A model generated the notes under the pieces. The model was given only the letters and a program-made list of their open reading frames with translations, ran no database searches and had not been told where the DNA came from. A DNA stretch of 64,000 nucleotides from Ficedula albicollis (Eukaryota; Chordata; Aves; Passeriformes; Muscicapidae): positions 4,535,037 to 4,599,036 of the forward strand of contig NC_021686.1 of the NCBI RefSeq assembly GCF_000247815.1. The letters are read 5' to 3'. Below, one piece after another: positions 27,066 through 38,600 of this stretch (positions are counted from its first letter, which is position 1; every line of letters starts with the position of its first letter). The position numbers and the translations under genes are program-made.

Positions 27066-27071
27066 TGCATG
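27066..27071 (+). promoter_or_regulatory. TGCATG upstream of B40 (probable RBFOX site)
   Basis: An exact TGCATG 49 nt before the B40 acceptor. In the RBFOX position rule, upstream binding favours exon skipping. Together with the downstream copy it suggests direct autoregulation. Confidence 0.6.
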
Positions 27072-27120
27072 TGGAAATGCACTAATATGGATGTTTTTCT
27101 TTGTGTGTGCATCCTTGCAG

Positions 27121-27160
27121 TGTTGTATACCAGGATGGATTTTATGGTGCAGACATTTAT
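27121..27160 (+). CDS. RBFOX1: RBFOX1 exon B40 (brain-type, 40 nt)
   Basis: The sequence t gtt gta tac cag gat gga ... att tat encodes (G)VVYQDGFYGADIY and exits in phase 0 into GGYAAYRY. The length is exactly 40 nt, the size of the mammalian brain-enriched exon B40, and the peptide is the human one as I recall it. The acceptor is CATCCTTGCAG and the donor is TAT|GTAAGTATT, a near-consensus site. In mammals B40 and the muscle-type M43 are used alternatively at this point and change the C-terminal domain that contacts other splicing factors. A TGCATG lies 17 nt downstream and another 49 nt upstream. Because the bird M43 copy looks broken, B40 may be the only productive choice here, apart from skipping. 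Confidence 0.95.
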
Positions 27161-27177
27161 GTAAGTATTCATTGATG

Positions 27178-27183
27178 TGCATG
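27178..27183 (+). promoter_or_regulatory. TGCATG downstream of B40 (probable RBFOX site)
   Basis: An exact TGCATG 17 nt after the B40 donor, within the proximal intron window where RBFOX binding promotes exon inclusion. Confidence 0.65.
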
Positions 27184-30100
27184 CTGTCCTTGTACATTAC
27201 CAGAGTCATTCTTTTTACAAGTTTGCTGCCTAGCTTGACTCTGTTTTGTCTATTTACCATCCCTTGCCTGTCAGAAAGAATTGAGAAGAATATCTCTCAC
27301 ATTGGAAGACCTTTCTGTTCATTACATCTATCATTGTTCAGTGGAGCTGAATTAACTCTTCAATCAAATGCTGAATGAATGCAAAAAGATGTGAAAAATG
27401 TGTGTGTGTGTATGGAGGGGCGTCTCCCTTCGTCATATAAGTTGAAATTAAAAATAAAGCATAGCAGAAACATTCTTTTGCAAATCCCCACAAGCTTTTA
27501 AAAAAAACTAAAAATAAGGCAAGCTGAATATTATTAATACTTGAAGCATGAAAGTACTTCGTGGAGAGATACAGGTTTCCCAAATCCAGCCAGCACTGGG
27601 GAGGTGTAGGTGCCATGGTGATAGCAGAGCTTAAGGGCATAGTAACTTTAAGATATGGCAAGGCATTGTCTGTAATCTGAGAAGACTTCCAAAAATTGCA
27701 CTTCTAAAATCCACTAATTTCACTTTGAAGGAGATGGGTAGAGACTGCTCAAAATACAAGTGGGTAACTTGTTAAGAGAGATTTGTAGTCCTGGATCCAT
27801 CATTATCTATGCATCTAATTGTTCACCAGTTTAATCTTAAATAATACCTTCATTTTGTTTCTATTTTTTTCAAGTTTCCATACATTGTTTTTCTTCTTGC
27901 CAACTTTTTTATCTTGAGCGTGTGCAAAGAGGCTCCATATGTCTGAGTATGCAAGAGGTTTCAGGGGGTTGAGGCTAAATTTTACTCTTCTAAAATTCTT
28001 AATGTGTAGATGTGAAATATTTCACTGGTAGTAAGCAATTTTTTTTTTGTTATTTTTTTAATAAGGCAATCTGGTTCTAAGTTACAGGTATCATCTTTGT
28101 TTCACCAGACAACTTTCTGCAACCTACTTGTACTGTTTCAGTTGAGATAAAATGAGACAGATGAGTTGAAATCTGTATGAATATTAAATATTAAACAGGC
28201 AATGCTAGGAAACATCCCTTGCGTTCATTATCAGCAATCTTCCAGGACTATTCCCAAGGGAACAGATTTTTGTTAGTAAGTTTTATATAAATAAGGAAAA
28301 CAAACTTAATTTATGGATGAAATAGGTTTTCTTTTTATGGTGGAGGTGGAAAGGCTGATCCTTATCTGAAAATTCATTTGTGCAGCTTAAAAACATATTT
28401 AAAATAAATTAGTGGGGGTCAAAGTCCTATCCCTATGTATTTCTGCACTCGGGGATGTTATCAGTTAGATACTGTTTAAAACACAAGAATCACCCACTGG
28501 CAAAAGGTTTGTTCAAGGAAAGCAAGTTGCTCTGATCTCACCCAAAAATGCTGCTGCCCACTTTTTGAGCTGTATAGGACATGTCACAATGTGGAATTTC
28601 TTCAAGTGTGGTTTCCAGTTTTCACATTCCTTCAAACCATCAAAAGAGCTTGGCATCCCTTTTGCTCAGTTTCCCGAGCCAGAAATCTGAGGGGCAACAA
28701 GACATCTTTCTCAGGAGGGCTCAGGGTGAGAGAATTGGTGGGAACTAAACTGGAGCAGTTTGTAGGTTTGGAAACCACTGCTGCTGAAAGCCAGGAATGT
28801 CTCATTGGTGACTGACAATATTATTTTAAAGTAGCCTCACACCCTCTCACAGATCTTTATATTTTGTTTCCAAATGGAGGGTGGCTTCAATAAGAAAGAT
28901 ACTGAATAAATTACTAATTTCTAGTATAGCCTCAGTTTTGCTGTCTGTAATAGTTGTGTGCATTAGGAAATGGAAAAAGTACACTGGTTTCACTCAGTTG
29001 CAGCCTTGTATTTCTGATTGCACATCTCAGTTCTATTAATGCAACAGAATGTTTATCTTTATAGCAGATGATAGAATTAAAACACTTCTGGAAATTTAGT
29101 TTCTTTATAATATACAAATCTCTTTATTTTATAAATAATTTTTATTCGCATTTGTGCCTTCTTGCATTAAAGCATTTGCAAGGGAGGGAGAGAAAGATAG
29201 AAAGAACTGGCATAAATCAAATGAAACCTTAAAATTCACAGTGTATTAGTTCTTAGTGCAGCAGTTTGCAGCAGACCAAGTTATTTATTAAATCCCAATT
29301 GTTTATGACATAGTTCCACTCAGCTTTTCATTTTAAGTGCAAAGCTGAAGCTTTGTGAAATGACAAATGCTCTGTGAAAAAAGGAGAAAAAACATTTAAA
29401 CAATGTAGGGTTTAGTGGTAGATTGGAGGAAAAGGAGTCTTAGAAATAACACAGAAAGCAAAACAAGAGGCACACAATAGTGAAAAGTCAGATCAAAAAT
29501 ATGCCTTAATAGGTACATCAGTGTGGGCTTCATCCTGCTCTGATTACACTGAGAAACAATAACAGATTTACTCTGCTATTCTTTGCATAACTTGGGACCA
29601 ACAGGACCTTTGGTGAGAGAAACCACAGATTTAAGGGAAGGGAGGGAGGGCTGACACAAAACTGGTAAGAGCTGCAGGGTGAACCAAGAACAGCAAATAT
29701 CCAGAGCTGCTCAATACTAACCAGTGAAATAGAAGAGATTAAGAATATAAAAATAGGTGGAAATACAGTCTAAAGAGAAAAATCAACACCCATGATTCTA
29801 GATGTAATATAATATATTCTATATTTCATATAACTCTATATGGAATGTAATAATCCTTCTGGAATAGCTGAGCTATTGAATTCCCTTTTAAATGTGCCTT
29901 TGAGTAGGAAAAATAAAGGAGATTATTAGGAAGTAAGGAAGACCTTTTAAAATTAAGTATTGATTCACTAAGAGAAAAAGTCATTAAAAGAGAATTAAAG
30001 TTGCCTGCCAGCAAATATAGAAGTTCTTAGATGAAGATTGACATCTGTGAAAATAAGAAAATACGCTCCACAAAATGAAGCAAAAAATAGTAACAGTCTC

Positions 30101-30434
30101 AGAAATATGCAGTTAGAATAATAGCTCTGCTTTATCTTAAATCTGTTCCTTTTTTTATTACCATTGTCATAAAGAATGATTTCAGAATATGTCAGTCATC
30201 AATCCACACCTAAAATGTGGGAAGGCTCAGAAAATGAGAACCTTCCACACCCTATCACCAGCAGCTCCAGAAGCCCCTGGGTAATGGTTTAACCATGGCC
30301 ATTAGTCAGTTTTGCTGCTCACAGCAAGCTTTTCTAAACTTCCCAGGATTCTGGACCTGTGATACGACCTGTGATACAGCAGCTGGAGAGAATCCATGGT
30401 AAAATATACATGTATATGTTTTAAATTTTTTTAC

Positions 30435-30577
<143 letters not shown>

Positions 30578-32060
30578 GAGCTGCTGGGCCAAGAATAAGG
30601 CAGATTTTTATGGTCAGGGTATGGAATGAGACCGTTTCCTAATAGCTCTTGCCATCACCTTTAGCTCAAAGCCAGGATGGAGTTGGGGATGGAGGACTTA
30701 TTTGTTTTTGAAGGGAAAAGCAGAGGTAATTATCTACCCAACATTCCCCTGACCCCAGGTGGAAGTCCCTCGAAGCCATCAGGTCCCCTGAAAGGCACTG
30801 ATCTGTTATGAAAAACAAGGATTTGCAGGCAGCACTGAAGGTTTTCTTGTGAGAAGCAAGAATTCTGTGTTTTGCCAGTGGAAGGGTGTGCCATTTCCTG
30901 TGACTCACAGGGCAAGAAGAGGAGAAATGACTTTGCCAAGGGCCACTGCTCTGTGTGCTGGAACATTCCATGACACCCCTTTTAAAAATCTGGATAGACA
31001 GGGATGAAATGTCTTTTGATCTCATCTTTATTTGTGATGTTAACAGTGCATTCAGAGAGGTACCAGACCAATCCTGGTGATTGTATTTGGCTGGGATTAG
31101 TGCAGGTGGTGCCTGGATATTTTACCAAGAGTTTTTTGGGTTTTTTGCCTCTGGGAACACAGTGTAGAAATACCTCAAACCTTGCACACATGCCAGGTCC
31201 ACAATTTGAGCCAGCATAAATTGGAGGCAGATTGTTTATTTTTAATTCTTCCAGTCAAAATTTTACTCAGTGGGCAAAATAAACAGTTTAAATCTCAGTA
31301 GAATGTGAGTGGGGGAAAATGAACTGACACTTTTTATATTCTGCAGCTCTGGGTGTAATTCATGTAATTTTTAATACCATTCTTCTATTTGTAGTTAATA
31401 AGGCAGGTCTAATTCTTAGTACTGGAGAAGGTTTGGAGCCTTGATTAATTTATGTTCACAAAATACTCTGAGATCCTTGAGTGAAAGGAAGTATAGGAAA
31501 TATAAATTGAAGAAAATTAACTCTCAACATTCATATGAAAGATTAAATATATAGCTAATAGAAAAAAGAAAAAAAATACTCATCACTTAGAGTCACTTTG
31601 TGTTTCATTACATCTGAGATCATGAGAAAAAAGTGATTTGGCTATTTTAAGAGGAGGCGCACACATGTATATATGGTTTTGTAATCTCTAGATGCTGTCT
31701 GGGTAAGTTTTTTGTGGAAATTAGCCTTACTGCAGATATACACACTTTATTTAAAAATTCAGTTGTATTTAATTTTCTGTTCATTTCCATTTTATCATCT
31801 CTTATTCAAAATGTGTGTGATTTCTTTCTAAAATTGATTTCTAAAATTGATTAAGACTTCTCTATAAAAATCACCAACTGATCTCTGACAGATCCCACTG
31901 CACTTTTTCTGTTTGCCTGGGCCAGAGAGGTATAAAACATTGAGAAGGAAAATGCTAATGAATTGCTCTGGGGAATTTGCCTAAATTCCTTCCTTACATC
32001 TTTCTTCCCATCCTTCCTTCCTCATTCAAATCGTTCCATTTCTGTTTCTTTATAGAGCAG

Positions 32061-32097
32061 TGTTGCAGGAGCCTGTGTATGGCAATAGTTACCACAG
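32061..32097 (+). pseudogene. RBFOX1: Degraded M43-like exon with in-frame stop
   Basis: This sits where mammals have the muscle exon M43 (43 nt, VVYQEPVYGNKLLQ). The core caggagcctgtgtatggcaa encodes QEPVYGN in one frame, preceded by tgttg as in M43. Relative to M43 as I recall it, about 5 nt are missing after tgttg and 1 nt near the end, giving 37 nt. Its length modulo 3 is unchanged, but the conserved peptide is out of phase with the 133-nt exon. In the required phase it reads VAGACVWQ and then TAG at 32086-32088. Splice sites look usable: a pyrimidine tract, gagcag, and cag|gtatga. Acceptors at 32055 or 32057 do not rescue: the first restores AVLQEPVYGNSYH but exits out of frame, the second still hits TAG. 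Inclusion would truncate the protein or trigger NMD. Confidence 0.75.
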
Positions 32098-33538
32098 GTA
32101 TGACACCCACTGATGGAAAAACCTCACCATGCTGGATGTCATGTCAAACCACACTGATACTCAGATAAATATGTGAGAAAATGGATTCTGTGTGTACAAA
32201 TGGCAAAAATAGTCCACCACCTGCATTTTGTTTTCCAGAGTCAGTCAAAGATAGTAATACTATTGTTAATTTTTAGAACTATTTAAGCTGCAGTAACAGC
32301 AGTTTTATCATTGTTCTGAAAGTAGCAAATATGGGAGCACAGATAAGGCAATAAACATTTTTTCAATATAGTATCTGAATTTATTATTTAAAAAAAAATA
32401 AATCCAAAGCATAAAAGTTAGGTACATTCTGCCTGAATATAAATATAAGGGCAAAAAATAATTCTTAAAACATTTGTAATACATAGGAACTGAAAACTGT
32501 AAATTTTTAAATGTAATCATTGCATAATTTTGTTCTAAGTATTTTGTTTTGCAGTATAGTCTAAGGCATGAGGATAATTATATAATGCTACTTAAGAGAT
32601 GTAGTGAAGATTACTGGTGTGTTCTTCACCAAAGGTATCAGCCAAGTTCAAAACTAGAGAAAAATTGTCAAGTAGGACTAATTGCAGAAGTTGAGTTCAG
32701 GGGTTTAAACTGGAATCCCACCCCAATTTCCAGTGTAAAGTGTACCTCCAAGCATTTTCTTCCTGCAGTAATCAAAAGTCACCTGGAGTAATTGAAGTAA
32801 AACAATGAGAAAAATTGGTACAACACCAAAACTGCAGAATACAAACCCCATAAAAAGAATTTGCTTAAGCATATTTTAATTTATGATAGTTTATTTTAAA
32901 ATTATAAATTCATGACATGGGATGGTAGGGAATTAGGTTTTCCCAGATAATCCTGCTTTAGTTCTCCAGAGAATTCAGGCAAATTCAATGCCTTCAGTCT
33001 CTTTTTTATTTGTATTGCTCTATACTTATTCTTGCCAGGGTCTTGTAAATGTCAGACTGATTGCTGAATCCAAAACATCTTAATAAAGTTCAGAGTCGAG
33101 CTTCATTGTTCAGCAGAAATACTTTGAAAGCAAATCAAAATGTAAGCATAAAAGGAATGTAGCTCTTGTGTTTAGGGAGCAAGAAAGGGTCTCTCATCAC
33201 ACACTGCCCAATTTTTGATGATAATTAAATGAAGGAAAGAAAACCAATCCTCTCAGAGCCCACCAGGTTTCAGATCAGCTGCTGTAGGAACAGCCTCTCT
33301 CATTTTTGTCCCATTCAGTGCTGCTCATGGTGTCCTGTTCTCAATTCCATACCGTGGTAGGAGCTGGATTCACTAGAGTGGCTCTCACTTTTAAATCAGG
33401 GGGTTTAGGAGTGCACAGCAGGACAAGCAAAGGAGTTGGACACCTGGTGAACAGAACCATGTCACACTTCAGATACCACACACTGCCACAACTGGATCAT
33501 GACAACAAGTTCAGGATCTTCCTCATGCCAGCACTCAG

Positions 33539-33542
<4 letters not shown>

Positions 33543-33609
<67 letters not shown>

Positions 33610-33620
33610 ATAAAAAAAAA
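33543..33620. repeat. A-rich homopolymer tract
   Basis: A33, GGG, then A29, G, AATA and A8 at the left edge of the CR1 fragment. Seen from the CR1's own (minus) strand, this is a T-rich tract just beyond its 3' end. Confidence 0.9.
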
Positions 33621-33636
33621 GGGGAGGAAAAGGTGT

Positions 33637-33810
33637 CATATTTCACAGGATCACAAGGTTGGAAGAGACCTCCCAGATCATCGAGTCCAACCCCACCCAA
33701 CACCTCAACTAAACCATGGCACCAAGTGCCACATCCAGTCTCTGTTAAACACATCCAGGGATGGTGAATTCACCACCTCCCTGGGCAGACAATTCCAATA
33801 TTTAGCCCTC
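33637..33810 (-). mobile_element. CR1 LINE 3' fragment
   Basis: The + strand reads cacaggatcacaaggttgga, agagacctcccagatcatcg, agtccaaccccaccc, caactaaaccatggcacca, and then cagggatggtgaattcacca and cctccctgggcag: the reverse complement of a CR1 3' region common in bird genomes. It is 5'-truncated near 33810; the sequence to about 33945 is not clearly part of it. Confidence 0.88.
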
Positions 33811-35548
33811 AAAAACCAGGAGGGGAGAACAGATAAATTTGAATTATGTCTCACCTCTCTCACTTTGACGGAGGCCAGCCCAAGAGTGCAGTTTGAATTC
33901 TCTCCTCTCAGCCTTGGCTCAGTTTGTACCTGGTGACATAATTTGATATCCAAAGGCCTGTCCATACATATCTGCAGCAGTGTGTGCCTGTTCTACATTT
34001 TTGACAGTGCTAACCTTCTGCTGGTTTATAAAAATGAAGTTATCTGGAACGGGGTGGTGTTTTGTCTCAGGGCCTCTGTGTGTGCACAGAGGAGCACAGG
34101 AGAGGGCACGTGGGGGTTTAGGAGATGCTCATTCCTGCTGATCCCAGGCATTGTGTGACACAATTGCTGCTGGCAGGGAGCTGGCCAGGAGCAGGGAGGG
34201 ACGTGTCCTGTTCTCTGTGTGAGTATGTGGAAAAAAATCAGAAAGTATATTCTTCAAATAAGCTGACAGTTCAAAGCCTGGAGTTTCTAATCAGCTGTCA
34301 GTGGATGTAAAACTTGTGTTTATTCTTTGGGTGATGCGGGATTGTCAGCTGAACGATTGATTTCCAAACCCAACCTGCTTCGAATCTTCAAACCCACAAA
34401 GGTTTACATGAGTTAGGGATGAAAGCTGTTCTGCCAAGCAGAGTGGTAGAAGGGGGAATAGCTTGTAAAAGTAATTCAGATTGCTTTTCTGAAGAGAGTG
34501 AATTTTTATTTGCAAAATCAAAATAGAAAACCCACAAAAGTTACTTCAGTAAAAATGTTCTACTGTCACAGTAAAGGCTGGCACATTGTGGCCTATTCTT
34601 CCTGCTTCAGCACAATACTGGGGTGAATGCAGCCTTCCAAAAAAAAGAGCCAATCCATTAAAGCAAACACTTCAGCAAAAGAGTGAATTTTATTCAAAGC
34701 TGAGTGAGCTGATACTGTCTTATTCAGCTCTTTCTGAGGGAGGGGGTAGGTGGGGAAGGCACCACAGCAGCCCCTGTCCCAGAGGGTGCTGGGGGGAGAA
34801 TTCTAATTGGGACGTAAATCGTGTTTGTGTTATCGGAGGCCTGGGCTGGGGCTGTTAATTGGCATGCTGAGATCATTTGGAAATGGTTGATGTAACACCG
34901 TGGTCCATTGAACAGGAAGCTCTGCTGTTTTCACAGTTTGATAATCAATGCATCACTGCACTCAATTCCTTTCCAATGTGTGTTTGTTTGTCCTGTTTGC
35001 TTAATTGAACAGCTGGAATTACTGTTACATACAACTGAATGTTAATTCATGGAAGAAGAGAGTTTTGCTTCTTCATTATAATTTTATGTATAAATTTGAA
35101 ACCTATGTAACATTAAGTGTTAATTGAGTGCACAAATTCATAGGTTTAGTCAACCAGGCATGATAAATCATATTTTGAAAAAAAAAAAAAAAAAGAATTG
35201 ATTATTAATTCAGTTTGTCTTTTAAGTTTAGCAGTGCTTTGTGAATATATATACACTTTGTTCATACGAACAATTGCTTCTTGAAAACTTGGAGAAGAAT
35301 CCATTATTGTCTTGTAAAAGATAGTTCATTGCCTTCTCCTCATGTATGGGACAAATCTTTAAAAGTTTGTGGTGCTTGATCTTGCTTAACAATTCACCGA
35401 AATATTTCCCTTAACATTTCACTGCAGTATTTCCTATGCATTTAACTGAGCTGCAGCATGACTGTGCTCTTTCAATTGTTGTCAAATGTTGCAAAATGTG
35501 ATTTAAGGTGCCATGGCAATGCAGTTAGAGCGTGAGTTTGTGTTTCAG

Positions 35549-35613
35549 GGTGGTTATGCTGCCTACCGGTATGCCCAGCCTGCCACTGCCACTGCAGCTG
35601 CCTACAGTGACAG
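35549..35613 (+). CDS. RBFOX1: RBFOX1 65-nt exon (GGYAAYRYAQP)
   Basis: The sequence ggt ggt tat gct gcc tac ... gac ag encodes GGYAAYRYAQPATATAAAYS, then D and the start of Ser or Arg. The Tyr/Ala/Gln-rich stretch belongs to the RBFOX C-terminal domain, which supports assembly with the LASR complex and higher-order self-association. Human RBFOX1 has QPTPATAAAYSDS here, so this copy differs at QPATATAAA. Phase 0 in fits B40, and phase 2 out fits both the terminal exon (AG+C/T gives Ser) and A53 (AG+A gives Arg). The acceptor is tgtttcag with a modest pyrimidine tract; the donor cag|gtaagaa is strong. Confidence 0.95.
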
Positions 35614-38600
35614 GTAAGAACTCCTTTCCTGATCAGAAATATTTGACCAGTGGAAGTTGAAGATGATTCTATAAATTTGCCTTGTTGAAGTCTCATAACT
35701 GTCTTGTTGCTCTGCAGATAATTGTGATATCTAAAGCAGGCTGTTTTATTATAATCCATGAATAGCCATAAATTGAGAGACTTTAGGCCTTAATTGAGAA
35801 TCAGGCATGAGATGTGCACATTCCCAAGCTGTAGATTATCCAGTTAACGTCTGTGACCCTTGTACAATGTAGATAAATAAATGTACAGATTCATGATGGT
35901 CTGCTACTAAGGATCATTATTTGTCTTAGGAGTATTATTTCAGTTGATTTAGAACCTTGAACCTATTGAGTGCCCTCAATTCTCATTGACATTGTTTTAG
36001 TCAGTGGAAATTGAGAATGAACTGTGTCTAAGCTTGAACCATCCAATGCAAATTGGATATACAGTAATTCAGCAAATACAGTATTTTTTTCCATTTGCTT
36101 TCTTCCCAGGCGTTTGATTTTTTTCAATACTTGAAAAAAAAAAGTAATTTTTCTTTTGCTCTGTTTTTTTATCCTCAAAATGTAAACCACATTTGGTGGA
36201 AACACTATCAGGAATGGAAGATCATTAAAATCTGAACATTCAAAGACTTAACTTTTATCAACTAAGAGCAATGTCACATATATGAGTGCGTCTTCTTGAA
36301 AGATGGATGTTGGAATCTCTTAGAAGTCAATGTCTAAATTGCTGTTGACTTCAGTAGGAGCAGGATTTTACCAAATTGCATAAGATTAAATCTTTTCAGT
36401 GTGGACATGATTTTGTAATGAGGATTATCCTCGGTTTTCTTCATAGACTGTACCTTTAAAATCTATTTATCTTTAATGTTTTTCAAGTCCTTGAGGAGTG
36501 TTCCCTTGTGAAGGGAGGGTGTATATATGGTGGCAGAGACACATATATAATTTGCTTCATGATGGCAGTGAGAAGTAAGGTCACACTTCTCAATACCTGA
36601 TACAAGAAAATTGTCCCTTGGAATCATGGAAATAATTTCTTAAGCCTTAAATATATATTTAAAAATTTCTTTAAATGCTAAATTAGTGTTACAAATGCTT
36701 CTGTTTCTTAAAGAAATCAAGAGATTAAGAAATTCTAGTGCACAATTTCTTAGATTAAAGAGCTGTTCATGGATTCTGTACTTTTAGAACCAAGTCCCAT
36801 GGTATGAATGTTACAATGCTATGCATGCATATTTGCCTTTCAAGTGCTTATTCTGGGTAATGAAGATATATTTTTTAAAGTTATGTGAATAAAGTAATTT
36901 GCATGTATGGCTGAGGCATGCTGTGTTCAGACAGGTAAGCAAGCTACTTTTTATTGATTTTGGGTCAGTAATATCAACTAGATTTGTGCTGTGTGCACTT
37001 TGTTGGCAATATACTATTTCTACTTAGGGGAACCTGCACAGGTGAAGTGCTGCTCAGTAGTTTCATTTCATTTCCACAAAGGTTTGATAGCATATTGCAG
37101 CTCTAGGGTTTTAATGTGAGCTTTTCTGTAATGCAAAACAACTCCTGCTTCTAAAATCCTACTAAACCAAAAGGACAAAATTATGAATAACCTCCTGTGG
37201 TCAGACAGGCTTTGCCAGCTATTGCTCAGGTGTCCCTGGATCATTTTATAAGCTGTTTATTTCTATTAATTAAACCTATGTATTCCACAGAGAAACTGAA
37301 CACAATATAGCAAACAGACTTTTAAATGCTTTAATTATGAATTGATGTACCTTCTCATAAACCAGATCAAAGGCTGTAAGATAAAATATCAGTTGGTTTC
37401 ATGTTCTGCTGTGGGCAGAGTCAACATCACAGAGAGTTATATTGCTAAAAAGGTAAAGGATTTGTTTAGGAAGATAGTGCTCTTAAATGCTGTAAAGAAA
37501 GCTAGAGATGGCATCAGTAGTAATGCAGTTGTTACAATCCTTAATTATTTTTTTGAAAAAAATGTCTAATTTTCAGATACACTTCGTGTATAACTAGAAT
37601 TGCAATAACCTGTCTTTGCTTGCATAATTCTAGATATCTTAAATGAATTTTATACCTTTTGGATTTCTTTTTAATTTATCTTCTCTTTTTAAATGTGGTT
37701 AACTCTCATCTTCGATCTACTTCCCCCAAATAAATATGGTTTCTTTTCTTAATTAAAAATCTCATAACTGAATTTCTTTGCGAGAGAATCCCAAAACTAG
37801 CATCGAGAACAAAACAAATAACAATCTGCTCAAACATTTCTTTGCGTGTGGGGAACTATGTGCAAACATGGATACCTCTGATTAGTCACAACTACAGTCT
37901 GTTTAATTTAAGTTTTTTGTTTGCTTTCAAATTAAGTTAATTTAGCTACTTTTGTGAAATTATTGATATGGGAAGTGCTACTCTTCTCAATGTAGTTATC
38001 ATCTGCTCTCCTCTCACAATACTGAAGATTCCATATCTCCTTATACACTTGTTTAGTGTTCATATGAGCCCCTATTTAATTTAATTACACATTAGCTGTA
38101 TTTACTGTTTTCGTAAAAAAATGATGCCCAAAGAAATGGAGTACCACTGGAAGCAGTGACATATCAAGGAAATACTGCTTTATACTAATTAAAAAAATAA
38201 GAAAAGTTTTATTTTTTTTTTGGCCACCACTCGTATCCATTATAAATGGCAATGTTCCGGATTTGAAAAGCTTTTTAAGTCAGGAGATGGAAAGTGGAAA
38301 TCTTTGGATTGGAGACGTGTTTTGGTAAATGAAAAATAAAGGTTAACAGAAAGATTTGGGACTCCAGAATCAATAGACCAAGTCGATTGATAATGATCAC
38401 TGTGAGAGAGCTCTATTTGAAGAAATGCAATGGTATCCTTGTTTGTCACACTTGGAAATATTGTTGGAAATAGGCGAGGAAGAGATATACAGGGGAGAAT
38501 CAGGTGGCAAGGAAATACCATTAAACCAATCAATGCAAACCCTGAAGTATTTGTCAAGACAGATCATGTGCTTTTAAACCAAATTTCACAACAGGGTTAG

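Larger units (their letters stand above)
32098..35548 (+). other. RBFOX1: RBFOX1 intron before the 65-nt exon
   Basis: 3.5 kb with no supported gene. It contains an A-rich tract (33543-33620), an adjoining CR1 fragment (33637-33810), an A17 run (35178-35194) and a GCATG at 35456-35460, about 90 nt before the 65-nt exon. The frames around 33306-33767 run through the A-rich tract (polylysine) and are not genes. Confidence 0.83.

Noticed and set aside
26965..27378. 137-residue open frame on + overlapping B40
   Set aside because: It reads B40 in the wrong frame and runs through both splice sites; B40 itself is explained by the RBFOX1 frame.
33306..33936. Lysine-rich open frames of about 150 residues
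   Set aside because: They depend on the A-rich tract and the CR1 fragment, so they are not a real gene.
33811..33945. Extension of the CR1 fragment to the right
   Set aside because: The sequence after about 33810 no longer follows the CR1 pattern I recognise. It may be another repeat, but I cannot name it.
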